Shown one piece after another: positions 54,137 through 62,529 of a stretch of DNA of 64,000 bases. Where the stretch lies: assembly GCF_000252995.1 (NCBI RefSeq), contig NC_015761.1:1922001-1986000 (forward strand). The letters are read 5' to 3'. The notes beneath the pieces were generated by a model. The model ran no database searches, was not told where the DNA came from, and saw only the letters and a list, made by a program, of their open reading frames with translations. A program made the position numbers and the translations under genes. The DNA is from Salmonella bongori NCTC 12419. Its GTDB lineage: Bacteria > Pseudomonadota > Gammaproteobacteria > Enterobacterales > Enterobacteriaceae. The number at the start of each line of letters is the position of its first letter. Within the stretch, counting starts at the first letter, position 1.

Positions 54137-54832
54137 TTACTGATACGTAGCAAAAGTATGGATCACTGCCTGATCCAGCGTTTCATAGTCGCCTTTCAGT
54201 TCCGCGCTCAGTTTTGCCATGTATGACACCAGAAAATCCGCATTACGCTGCGCCAGATATTTACCCCGTTCAGTCTGCATCGTCAGCGGCAGTTTCAGTA
54301 GTTTGGTTTGAAAATGATCGAGTGCGAATTGCTTATCATTAAGCGGCCGTCTGTCAGCAAAAGGATCGTCAGCGGCAAACAGCGCGACGCCCAACGCGCC
54401 GGAGACCGCGAAGACACGCGCCAGGCCAATGGCGCCTAACGCTTCCAGTCTGTCCGCATCCTGCACGATTTTGGCCTCTGGCGTAATGGGCGCAATATGC
54501 GCGCTGAAGCTATGCGCTTCGATAGCATGGCAAATAGCTGCCAGTTTTTCCGGTGGAAAGTCAGGAAAATCGTGCTGAAAGATACGCCGGGTTTCTGCCG
54601 CCGCCAGAATGGAAGATCGATGCCGCTGCGGATGATTTTTCGCCAGGCTAACAATGTCATGGAAATAACATGCCGATAACACTACCAGCCAGTCAACGTG
54701 ACTATTTTCACCGAGCGTTTGCGCGGTCGCCCAGACGCGACGGAAATGGAAAATGTCATGAGCGGCATCCTGCTCTCGGTGGTGGCGACGTAGCCAGTCT
54801 TCAAACTGCGATTGCCAGTATCCTGAATCCAT
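54137..54832 (-). CDS. yedJ: HD-domain phosphohydrolase YedJ
   Basis: The 231-residue cytoplasmic protein of the HD superfamily shows the metal ligands: His in HDIFHFRRVWATA, the HD pair in SACYFHDIVSLAKNH, and Asp in KIVQDADRLEALGAIG. The substrate is not established. It is a single gene upstream of dcm on the same strand. Confidence 0.93.
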   Translation of the reverse strand: MDSGYWQSQFEDWLRRHHREQDAAHDIFHFRRVWATAQTLGENSHVDWLVVLSACYFHDIVSLAKNHPQRHRSSILAAAETRRIFQHDFPDFPPEKLAAICHAIEAHSFSAHIAPITPEAKIVQDADRLEALGAIGLARVFAVSGALGVALFAADDPFADRRPLNDKQFALDHFQTKLLKLPLTMQTERGKYLAQRNADFLVSYMAKLSAELKGDYETLDQAVIHTFATYQ

Positions 54833-54969
54833 ACACCCTCTTTTAGCAGACCACGTTTATGATATGCCTGAGCACATTGTCCGCTATCCTGGCATACCCT
54901 CAGCCACTTTACACCCCGACCTGATAGCGCGCTTCTGGCCTGACATTGCCGTCACGCATCATAGAGAAA

Positions 54970-55236
54970 TCAGTTGGATTGCTGACGGGGCCGGGTGTAC
55001 CAGGCAATACCCGCCAGAATAAGCCAGACCACTCCCAGCGATAGCGCGTTAAGCAATCTTTCTGTTGCGCTGCCGGGGATGCCATTTGGTCCATGAACAG
55101 GTTCGTTTTGGACAGTAGACATTAACCAGACGCAACGCGTCATCGCCCAGATAAAATAGCCGCAAAAGGTATAAAAAACCCATAACGCTAATTTACCTCC
55201 CAGGCTGCGGGTGGCTTTCTCCTCCCTGGTACTCAA
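54970..55236 (-). CDS. Small inner-membrane protein, 88 residues (yedR position)
   Basis: The protein has two hydrophobic helices (LALWVFYTFCGYFIWAM, about residues 16-33, and LLNALSLGVVWLILAGIAWY, about 61-80), with a short polar loop between them. It stands where E. coli has yedR, a membrane protein of unknown function, but I am not sure the sequences match, so I give no symbol. A perfect CRP site lies about 50 bases before its start. Confidence 0.7.
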   Translation of the reverse strand: MSTREEKATRSLGGKLALWVFYTFCGYFIWAMTRCVWLMSTVQNEPVHGPNGIPGSATERLLNALSLGVVWLILAGIAWYTRPRQQSN

Positions 55237-55266
55237 ACTTTACTCCGTTTCTGTGATGTAAGTCAT

Positions 55267-55295
55267 ATGTCACTAATTACATTATAATGTGACAT
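55267..55295. promoter_or_regulatory. Nested palindromes upstream of the yedR-position gene
   Basis: ATGTCAC at 55267-55273 pairs with GTGACAT at 55289-55295, and the perfect 12-bp palindrome ACATTATAATGT lies at 55279-55290. The right arm overlaps the CRP site. It has the form of an operator; the regulator is unknown. Confidence 0.5.
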
Positions 55296-55303
55296 TAATC
55301 ACA
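55288..55303. promoter_or_regulatory. Perfect CRP-binding site
   Basis: TGTGA-CATTAA-TCACA has both half sites perfect. It is 52 bases from the small membrane gene (minus) and 580 bases from ompS1 (plus), so the former is the more likely target. Confidence 0.8.
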
Positions 55304-55494
55304 TTTCGATATGAAGACGCCAACTGTACCGGATCTGGCTATTCATTTCACAAATAATTTGATCTCAGGCAATTTTATGCTTAGGGCCGAACCCGCTGTT
55401 AAATAAGGCGACTGTAAATGAACGACAACCTAATGCTGAATAATATATAAATGAGGTGACTTATTTTCATACGTCGCGATAGCGTTTTATTTTA

Positions 55495-55511
55495 TTGACA
55501 TTACATGTCAA
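55495..55511. promoter_or_regulatory. 17-bp inverted repeat overlapping a TTGACA box
   Basis: TTGACAT-TAC-ATGTCAA is a perfect 7-bp inverted repeat, and its left arm is a perfect -35 hexamer. A protein bound here would block any promoter using that -35. It lies just before the isolated terminator. Confidence 0.55.
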
Positions 55512-55590
55512 AATGATCTGGTTATTAGCCTTTTATCATTTATTTTTCTATTACCCTCATTGCCGGCAGTGATGCCGGTTTTTTTTATCT
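55512..55590 (+). ncRNA. Candidate small RNA upstream of ompS1
   Basis: A Rho-independent terminator (CCGGCA-GTGA-TGCCGG plus eight T, about 55563-55587) ends no visible gene. Before it comes a U-rich, unstructured stretch with TCTATTACCCTCATT, similar in style to the 5' part of MicF. A possible -35 is at 55495, but I see no good -10 at standard spacing. Boundaries are approximate, and this is inference from the orphan terminator. Confidence 0.35.
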
Positions 55591-55883
55591 TTTTTGTTAT
55601 TAAATTATGTAAAACATATAGAAAACAAATAATATCCATAACAGGAATTATTGATGAAAAAACAATAACTCATTGATAAAAAATGATAATTATAGAATAT
55701 ATATCTTTATCAACTTATATTAAGTGTATTATAAAAACCCAAATAGAAACAAATTGAAATATTTTAAATACATTTGTTACATGTTATTTTTTAAATTAAA
55801 TGAACTTAATGGAATAGTATCGATATGTAGTTTCCTGGAGTAACTACATATTCATATAAATTATTATCACAAGGGAATACATA

Positions 55884-57074
55884 ATGAACAGAAAAGTTCT
55901 GGCACTGCTTGTCCCGGCATTATTAGTGGCAGGCGCAGTAAATGCGGCTGAAGTTTATAATAAAGATGGCAACAAACTTGACCTGTACGGCAAAGTTGAT
56001 GGCCTGCATTACTTCTCTGACGATGCAGGCAGCGACGGCGACCAGTCTTACGTCCGTTTTGGCTTTAAAGGCGAAACACAGATTAATGATATGCTGACCG
56101 GTTATGGCCAGTGGGAATATAACGTCCAGGCAAACGGGACTGAAGGCAGTTCAGGAGACAAAGGTGACTCCTGGACCCGTCTGGGCTTTGCCGGTCTGAA
56201 ATTCGGCGAATACGGCTCTTTCGATTATGGCCGTAACTATGGCGTCATCTACGACGTGGAAGCCTGGACCGATGTGCTGCCGGAATTCGGCGGCGACTCT
56301 TATACCCAGACTGATGTCTACATGCTGACCCGTACAAACGGTGTCGCCACCTACCGTAATACCGACTTCTTCGGTCTGGTGGACGGTCTGAACTTCGCGT
56401 TGCAGTATCAGGGCAATAATGAAGGCAATGGTTTTGGCCAGGAAGGCTCTGGTAACAGCGCAAATCGCAAGTTGGCCAAAGAAAATGGCGACGGTTTCGG
56501 CATCTCTACCACCTATGACTTTGATTTTGGTTTAAGTCTGGGTGCAGCCTATTCAAGTTCTGACCGTACCGACGCCCAGGTTGCTCGCGGCTATGGCGAC
56601 GGCATGAATGAGCGCAACAATTATGCAGGTGGTGAAACTGCCGAAGCCTGGACCGTGGGCGCGAAATACGACGCCTATAACGTTTATCTGGCGGCTATGT
56701 ACTCTGAAACCCGCAATATGACCTATTACGGCGGCGGCAATAGCGAAGAAAACGGCGGTATCGCTAACAAAACGCAGAACGTTGAAGTGGTCGCCCAGTA
56801 CCAGTTCGACTTCGGTTTACGTCCTTCCATCGCCTATCTGCAGTCTAAAGGCAAAGATTTAGGCGGCCAGGAAGTCCACCGCGGCAACTGGCGTTACACC
56901 GATAAAGATCTGGTTAAATACGTTGATGTCGGCATGACCTATTACTTCAACAAAAATATGTCCACCTACGTTGATTATAAAATCAACCTGCTGGATGAAG
57001 ATGACGAGTTCTACTCGAACAACGGTATCGCAACCGATGACGTTGTAGGTGTCGGTCTGGTCTACCAGTTCTAA
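55884..57074 (+). CDS. ompS1: Quiescent outer-membrane porin OmpS1
   Basis: The 396-residue trimeric porin of the OmpC/OmpF family has a signal peptide (MNRKVLALLVPALLVAGAVNA) cleaved before AEVYNKDGNKLDLYGKVDG, a 16-strand barrel pattern and the final YQF. The loop 3 constriction region reads VEAWTDVLPEFGGDSY. It matches my memory of Salmonella OmpS1 rather than OmpC by position and N-terminal sequence, with diverged loops. A stem AAGCCCGCG/CGCGGGCTT follows at 57091-57112. Confidence 0.88.
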   Translation: MNRKVLALLVPALLVAGAVNAAEVYNKDGNKLDLYGKVDGLHYFSDDAGSDGDQSYVRFGFKGETQINDMLTGYGQWEYNVQANGTEGSSGDKGDSWTRLGFAGLKFGEYGSFDYGRNYGVIYDVEAWTDVLPEFGGDSYTQTDVYMLTRTNGVATYRNTDFFGLVDGLNFALQYQGNNEGNGFGQEGSGNSANRKLAKENGDGFGISTTYDFDFGLSLGAAYSSSDRTDAQVARGYGDGMNERNNYAGGETAEAWTVGAKYDAYNVYLAAMYSETRNMTYYGGGNSEENGGIANKTQNVEVVAQYQFDFGLRPSIAYLQSKGKDLGGQEVHRGNWRYTDKDLVKYVDVGMTYYFNKNMSTYVDYKINLLDEDDEFYSNNGIATDDVVGVGLVYQF

Positions 57075-57090
57075 TCTTTTTATGTTATTC

Positions 57091-57112
57091 AAGCCCGCGT
57101 CAGCGCGGGCTT
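57091..57112 (+). terminator. Hairpin after ompS1
   Basis: AAGCCCGCG and CGCGGGCTT form a 9-bp stem with a 4-base loop, 16 bases after the ompS1 stop. The T tract is short. Confidence 0.65.
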
Positions 57113-57184
57113 GCCATACAGCGCTGCATGTATGCCTCCTCTAAAAGACAGGCAATAAATAGCATTCCTCATCCGTAACGTAAA

Positions 57185-57364
57185 TTATAAACAGAGCCAA
57201 TAACCCAATGGTCCCCCCAGCCATGCATACGGGCATGTTTGACCCGCGCATTGTTGGAGACTTTCGCCTGCGCCCAGGCAGGCTATTGCCAATACTGGCG
57301 TTGACGCAGTAGCGATTATTAGTGTAAAAATAAATAATAACAGCTGACGGTTAATATGTTTCAT
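57185..57364 (-). CDS. Small secreted cysteine-containing peptide, 59 residues
   Basis: I do not recognise this protein. The ATG at 57364 follows GAGGTGA. The product has a clear Sec signal peptide (MKHINRQLLLFIFTLIIATA, likely cleaved after PVLA). The mature part is about 33 residues with four cysteines and a Gly/aromatic end (AWLGGPLGYWLCL). Two disulfides are possible. It is convergent with ompS1. It could be a small periplasmic factor or a bacteriocin-like peptide; nothing nearby decides. Confidence 0.55.
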   Translation of the reverse strand: MKHINRQLLLFIFTLIIATASTPVLAIACLGAGESLQQCAGQTCPYAWLGGPLGYWLCL

Positions 57365-57694
57365 AATATTCACCTCAAACAAAATAAAGTCATACTCCCC
57401 CATCTCTACGGCCCCTCACCATTAAGGCTAGTCTGTTTTTCAACCTCTATAAACTTATCTGAATAGTATTGATTAACGATTGAAAATAATAATAAGCACT
57501 ACAATCACAAAGAATGAATTTCGTATCATCTCTATTTGCATCATTTATCAGAAACAGTGTTAAATTAATGACAACTTGTAACAAAGGCTAGTATCAGCGG
57601 TACTCCTCCTTGTCATAAAAGCGTAGAGAAGGAGCAGGTAGTCATTCAGATAAAATCTCAACAGAAAATTGATGATAAGCGTGGCACCAGTAGC

Positions 57695-57716
57695 TATCTG
57701 GCGTTAATTTTTCTCA
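57695..57716. repeat. Left copy of a 22-bp direct repeat
   Basis: These 22 bases (beginning TATCTGGCGTTAATT) are identical to 62260-62281. In both places they stand 56-66 bases before serU-like sequence. Confidence 0.85.
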
Positions 57717-57772
57717 TTTTTACTTAGCGGGATTTAGAGCACTGAGGAGGTATACTATTACCGCTTGAATTG

Positions 57773-57835
57773 TGGCGAAGAGAGAGATTTGTCCCCCGGT
57801 GAAGTTGCCCACACTCCGTTTTTCAAGATCGAAGA
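57773..57835 (-). pseudogene. Degenerate partial copy of tRNA-Ser (serU)
   Basis: The 63 bases align with the 3' two thirds of serU at 62347-62436: same TGGCG CCA end, CCCCCGGTG/AGTTGCCC variable-arm region and anticodon-stem remnants, with several substitutions and small deletions. The 5' third is absent, so it cannot function. It looks like an old attachment-site duplicate. Confidence 0.8.
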
Positions 57836-58441
57836 AAATAGCATAAAACCAAACATATGATAAAAATCGAATTTTCACCTCATTTTATCATCCCCAAATC
57901 AAGAACCTACATATTCCCTGCGGTCTTATTTTCTAACGTAATTTTATGCCCTTATCAGGCTTGTCACACCTTAAAAATAAAAATCAGATACAGATATGGA
58001 AACACACGATGAATCGATTTATAAAAAACATAGTATTTGCCATCAGCAATCCTTATATTAATTTTACTATAATTCCTTTGCTCCTTTTATTTTAAAATTC
58101 GCAACGCCTGGCCATCACCCTCAAAAAAATTATACTTATAACGGATTACTTCTCTGAAGCTGTATGATTTTGATAACTATTAGTTACAGATTGCAAGGTA
58201 GTTGATGAGAAAATGACGTCTTTCAAACGAAAGTGTATTTTGCTAATCAGACATAAAAAGGTAAAACAACATGCAAAATGGACATTTTTTGAAAGTGATA
58301 TTAATGAATTTTCTGTATATAACCGGTTGATTATATGGATAACTTAAAAACAAAGCATCACGTTATTCCCGATATCACCAAAACTATATTGAGCCATTTT
58401 TAAATTAAATATCATTCAACATGTCCTGATAAGGAATCTTA

Positions 58442-60456
58442 ATGAAGATACCAACAAGTAAAATTAGTTTCACTAAACAAGTTCATGAGATAAATCACAT
58501 GCCTAAAGAGCAAAAAAAAAAGCAAAGAAATTAGCTCATAACATATTTAGTGTTCGGAATACAAGCATGCCACAAAGAGTAAGTTACAAACTGTCTAATT
58601 CCCTTTCAGTTGAATTATCTTTATCAAAAAAAATCACAGAATTGTTTCATATAAAAAATAAAGATGAGTTTAATAAATCAATAGCCGTTGTCAAAAACAG
58701 TACAGATGAAAGCAATGCCTTAACAAAAAATTTTCAAGTTAATTATGTTGAAGATGCAGCTTCCCGAGTCATTACAGCATTTATACGTAAAAATATTAGC
58801 GACAACGCATATAATTATATGTTTACTTCTGGCACTTCATGGAAAGGTGTACCCGAAATGTATCAAGCAAAAGGCCTGGAGTTAATGAGGAAAATTTCAA
58901 AAGAAAACATCAGCAATCTTCGTAAAGAACTACAGTCACTGGATCATGATGAAAAATCTTTTTTAGATTCGATTTTAACAGTCAAACTTCGTGCCACACA
59001 TGCTTCTAATGCTAATCTCGAAAATGAGAATGGTGTATTAGGTATTTATTCCAGAAAATTGCTAATTAAAAAGCACATCCCCTTTCCGGAAGAAAACTCA
59101 ACAAGTAAAGATATTAAATTTTTATCTAATGACGATTTCGTTTTCTTCTCTCTTGAACCCGGGGAGGATTTTAAGAAACCCTCAAGCCGATTTGGTTCCA
59201 GCATTTACTCCATAGATATTAATACACCTGTATTTGAACAAGTTTCCTGTATCAGTCTTTATGATCAAGTTACTAAAGAAACGCCTAATCCCAGTAAATA
59301 TATTCACGGAATTAGTCAAAAAGCGGCCAGGATCCTACAAGAGAAAGCACCATCTATATGTGAACTTATGTTTTTTGGAAAAGAAATGAGGGTAGGACTA
59401 GGATTATATCTTTTAAAAAGAATTAGAATGATACCTGATAATGACAAGCAAAAGATTCTTTCTATGAAAAGCGAACAGGAATTAAATAATGTCATTAATG
59501 GGATTTTAAGACCCGAGATAAAAGTTCCTAAATATTTTTTTAGCAAAGAATATACTACTGCGATCTTCGACGGTAACGGAGGTTTTCTGGATCCTAAAAA
59601 AATAAACAATAAAGAATATATGCTGGATAAAGTAGCGAAAAATTACAAAGTATTAGCTCACGCTTCCGAGAACTTAAAAAATGATTATGACATAGCATTG
59701 TCAGCAGTTAGTCAGGGAGGAACCGCTATAATGAGCATTTCCGACAAACTAAAAAAAAACAGAGAAATCATTATGGCGGCAGTCAAAACATCAGGTAATG
59801 CTTTAAAATTTGCTGATAAAAAGTTTAAAGATGATAAAGAAGTGGTATTAGCAGCAGTTCAACAATCAGGTGAATCTTTAAAATTTGCTTCTACGAGATT
59901 AACAAAAGACAGGAGTATTATTCTTGCAGCAGTAAAATCATCAGGTATAGCTTTGAGATATGCTAATGAAAAATTTAAAGATGATAAAGAAATGGTATTA
60001 TCAGCAGTTCAACAATCAGGTGAGGCTTTAAAATTTGCTTCCGAAAGATTAAAAAATGACAGGGATATCTTATTAACAGCTGTTCAACTGTCTGGTGCGA
60101 GTTTACTATATTTCCCCAATAAATTTCGAGATGATAAACAACTTGTCTCAATTGCAGTTCAAAATAATGGCATTCTATTGCAACATACATCAGATAGATT
60201 AAAAGATGATGAAGATGTTGTGAAAAAAGCTGTGCAAGGACATCCCGCTGCATTGTTATTTTCTTCTGACAGATTAAAAAATGATATGGACACTGTACTT
60301 TTTGCAGTAAAACATCACGGAAAAGCATTACAATACGCGTCAAAAAGTTTAAAAGACAATGATATTATCGTTTCTGCGGCGATAAATAATGATAAGAATG
60401 CGGCTAAGTATGCTTCGGATAGAATAAAAAAGGCATTAATCTTAAATAATCTGTAA
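58442..60456 (+). CDS. OspC-family type III effector with DUF4116-like repeats, frameshifted near the start
   Basis: The good start is ATG 58442 after AAGGA (MKIPTSKISFTKQVHEINHM), but its frame stops at 58534. One extra base in the A10 run at 58512-58521 would join it to the 629-residue frame open from 58567, giving about 671 residues. The middle part matches my memory of Shigella OspC ADP-riboxanases in spaced motifs: VITAFIRKNI...YMFTSG, RATHASNANL, NDDFVFFSLEPG, RFGSSIYSID, YIHG, and GKEMRVGLGLYLLKRIR. OspC proteins modify caspase-4/11 arginine. The OspC ankyrin tail is replaced by ten 25-residue repeats at 59677-60426. Enzymatic activity is inferred, not shown. Confidence 0.7.
58512..58521 (+). 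other. Run of ten A separating signal and body of the effector gene
   Basis: The homopolymer lies in codons 24-27 of the upstream start. With ten A the frame stops ten bases later at TAG. With eleven or eight A it continues into the long frame. Runs of nine or more A or T are known transcriptional slippage sites, including in Shigella type III genes. Confidence 0.75.
59677..60426 (+). repeat. Ten tandem 75-bp units encoding 25-residue repeats
   Basis: Residues 371-620 of the long frame are ten consecutive 25-residue units without a gap. A typical unit reads K-D-D-K-E-V-V-L-A-A-V-Q-Q-S-G-E-S-L-K-F-A-S. The first half is a helix with Asp-x-x-(V/I)-(V/L)-x-A-V and the second has G-x-x-L-x-(F/Y)-A. 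The form fits the DUF4116 repeat family and an alpha-solenoid. Confidence 0.85.
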
Positions 60457-60888
60457 AATTACAGGGCTGAATCCGTCCCGGCGTACTGATATGATAGTAT
60501 CGGGAACTTACATTCAGCCCATATCACTAATTTGATAAAACGTTGTATCAGTGATGGCAACAGAAATCCCCGGGAGGATGAAGCCAGAATTAACCCACTG
60601 GCTATCACCTGCAACATTTAAAATCATGCTTCGCATAAAATTTATAAGCATACCTTCAAACCTGAGAAAATCGCACATTATTTTCAGTGAGTTATGCCGC
60701 TAATCTGTCTCCTTTTCTCATCATTTTTTCAAATAAAAGGGACCAACACTCATTGGGGCGAAAACTCACGTTAAGCAATGATTTCTTCCTCTGAGGCCTC
60801 TTTTAACGGCCTCTGATATCATTTAGTACCAGATAATAAATCTTGTCTGGTATTGACATATTAAATACATTGACTGGCACAGCTATTT
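60457..60888. other. Non-coding region between the two island genes
   Basis: The 432 bases lie at the convergent ends of the effector gene and the 183-residue gene. I see no gene. Two GGCCTC-type repeats near 60800 may form a weak terminator. Confidence 0.5.
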
Positions 60889-61440
60889 TTAAGTAGCCAT
60901 ATTAAGACGAATATTCCATATTGAATTAAACTGATTAATCATAACGGGATCCAGCACAGTAATCTTCATATCAGATCCGACTCTAAGTCCGGTTGCATAG
61001 TTAGTAGAATCAAGAGGAGTTTCAGAATCAAGGAATTGATGAATATATTCTGCCCCTCTCTTGGTTAAAGAAGAATCAAGATTTAATTCAATTAATTGAT
61101 CTCTAGGGTTTTTATTGCATATATCAATTGATTTTTCTTTAGCTTTTCCATCTTCAACCATATTATATATGGCAGTAACTGCCATGCCTAAAGAGCTGAA
61201 TCGAGCATTCTGGCTAGTATGTGATTTAGTATCTGCAACAGATGCCAGCAGGGGATTGTTTTTTACATCTCTGTATAGAGATAGTTCTTTGTTGATAATA
61301 CGGAAATCATAACTGGTATTTTTTACACTAATAACAGACCCCGTTATCTGATTTTTCAAGGTTTTTTGGGGTTGTGTGCCATTGTTATGAATAATTTGAT
61401 TATTAAAAAAACCAGGTGGCGTATAAATTTTACCTATCAT
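60889..61440 (-). CDS. Hypothetical island protein, 183 residues, possible effector
   Basis: I do not recognise this protein. It reads MIGKIYTPPGFFNNQIIHNN after AAAAGG at good spacing. It is soluble, AT-rich in codon use, with no signal peptide or membrane helix, a Ser/Thr/Asn-rich N-terminus and mixed helix-strand pattern after (SLGMAVTAIYNMVEDG). Position beside an OspC-type gene and the N-terminal composition fit a type III effector. NleG-type N-termini came to mind, but no U-box region is present. Confidence 0.55.
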   Translation of the reverse strand: MIGKIYTPPGFFNNQIIHNNGTQPQKTLKNQITGSVISVKNTSYDFRIINKELSLYRDVKNNPLLASVADTKSHTSQNARFSSLGMAVTAIYNMVEDGKAKEKSIDICNKNPRDQLIELNLDSSLTKRGAEYIHQFLDSETPLDSTNYATGLRVGSDMKITVLDPVMINQFNSIWNIRLNMAT

Positions 61441-61538
61441 ATTGTACCTTTTTGAGGTTATTTAAACCAACTGATACTAGCAGTAAAATGTCCTTTAACT
61501 CTTTCAAAAAACAATCTTTTTAGACATGCTCGTTTTAG

Positions 61539-62190
61539 TTGACCAGTACAGCCATTAAACCGGAGGATATCCGGCGCTATATGGATGTTACAGGTAAGAA
61601 ACGCTACGCCCAGGCCAATCATGAACGTAGTTCAATGCCTCAGGTTTACCGTTGGGGCTATCAACGCGGCTTTGCTCCCGGTAATCCACGCGTGAACATG
61701 GATAAATCTCCAAAACCTCAAAAAGATCGGTGTATCACAGACGGAGAGGACCTGGTCATTTATGAAAACGCCTCAGGTCCTGTTAACGCGGCAATGGAAA
61801 TTGCTTACCTCTCTGCGCCGCGAGGGTTTCCGATATTCTGAAAATGGCCTGGAATCAGATTATGGATAAAGGAATTTTCATCCGACAAGGCAAAACTGGT
61901 GTAAAGCAGATGAAACCATGGAAAAAACGTTTACGGGCAGCTGGGATTTATGCAGGTCGTGGGGTGAAGATGGAGCCGTTATCAAAACTATGTCTGGGGA
62001 AAAATATTCATATAACGGTTTGAACGACGCCTGGAGGAAAGCGAGAATGGCAGCAGCAACAAGCTGAGTAAAGCACTTGGCTGCACTTTCCCTGATCTGA
62101 AAGGGAAAGGCATTTCAGACTATGAGAGCACCGGTCGAAATAAACAAAAATTCAGTGACCATAAAACAGAATCTCAGGTTTTTGGTTTAT
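61539..62190 (+). pseudogene. Broken phage-type tyrosine recombinase
   Basis: The first frame (to 61841) contains IKPEDIRRYMDVTGKKRYAQ and ends in MEIAYLSA. A frameshift then moves the reading to VSDILKMAWNQIMDKGIFIR and QGKTGVKQMKPWKKRLRAA, the core of a phage integrase catalytic domain. A further broken part reads LGCTF, DLKGKGISDYE and SDHKTESQV-like segments near the active-site region. At least two frameshifts and several stops make it inactive. It ends about 160 bases before serU, so it was probably the integrase of this element. Confidence 0.8.
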
Positions 62191-62259
62191 GATAGGAAGG
62201 TAAAAATTAACCCTACATTGAACAGAAAAGATGTGATTTTGAGCGTAGCGCCGGGTAGG

Positions 62260-62281
62260 TATCTGGCGTTAATTTTTCTCA
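62260..62281. repeat. Right copy of the 22-bp direct repeat
   Basis: Identical to 57695-57716. It lies between the broken integrase and serU. Confidence 0.85.
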
Positions 62282-62346
62282 GATGATTCATTTTTTCTCA
62301 ACGGGACATGGGTCACTGACATGAAGTATGGTAAGTGTTTGAATGG

Positions 62347-62436
62347 TGGCGGAGAGAGGGGGATTTGAACCCCCGGTGGAGTTGCCCCCACTCCGGTTTT
62401 CGAGACCGGTCCGTTCAGCCGCTCCGGCATCTCTCC
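62347..62436 (-). tRNA. serU: tRNA-Ser (anticodon CGA)
   Basis: This 90-base class II tRNA has acceptor GGAGAGA, D arm GCCGGAGCGGCTGAAC, anticodon CGA, a long variable arm and an encoded CCA. It is a known attachment site for integrating elements. The island lies on its 3' side. Confidence 0.97.
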
Positions 62437-62529
62437 GTATTGTATGTTGCAATGATGCCAGGTAATTTGGCATTTTAACAGACCCTGTTCGGGTAATTTT
62501 GTTCAAGTGACGAGTTTACGAGCAAAACG

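Larger units (their letters stand above)
55237..55883. promoter_or_regulatory. AT-rich control region upstream of ompS1
   Basis: This 647-base divergent region contains no protein gene. OmpS1 is known as a quiescent porin silenced by H-NS and activated by OmpR and LeuO, and the long AT-rich leader fits that. I see a CRP site, two further palindromes and an isolated terminator, listed separately. Confidence 0.75.
57365..58441. other. Long AT-rich non-coding region at the left end of the serU-linked island
   Basis: The 1077 bases contain no convincing gene. They hold a 22-bp direct repeat and a degraded serU copy (separate entries). From 57840 on, the DNA is very AT-rich and leads to the effector gene, as expected for an H-NS-silenced virulence locus. 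Confidence 0.7.

Noticed and set aside
58567..58569. ATG 58567 as the true start of the effector
   Set aside because: No ribosome site precedes it, while ATG 58442 has a good one and an effector-like N-terminus in the shifted frame.
59677..60426. CRISPR-like array
   Set aside because: The 75-bp periodicity is coding, with amino-acid rather than nucleotide conservation and no spacers. No CRISPR array was seen anywhere in the window.
61539..61841. Independent 100-residue hypothetical protein
   Set aside because: The following frames continue an integrase catalytic domain, so this is the first piece of a broken gene.
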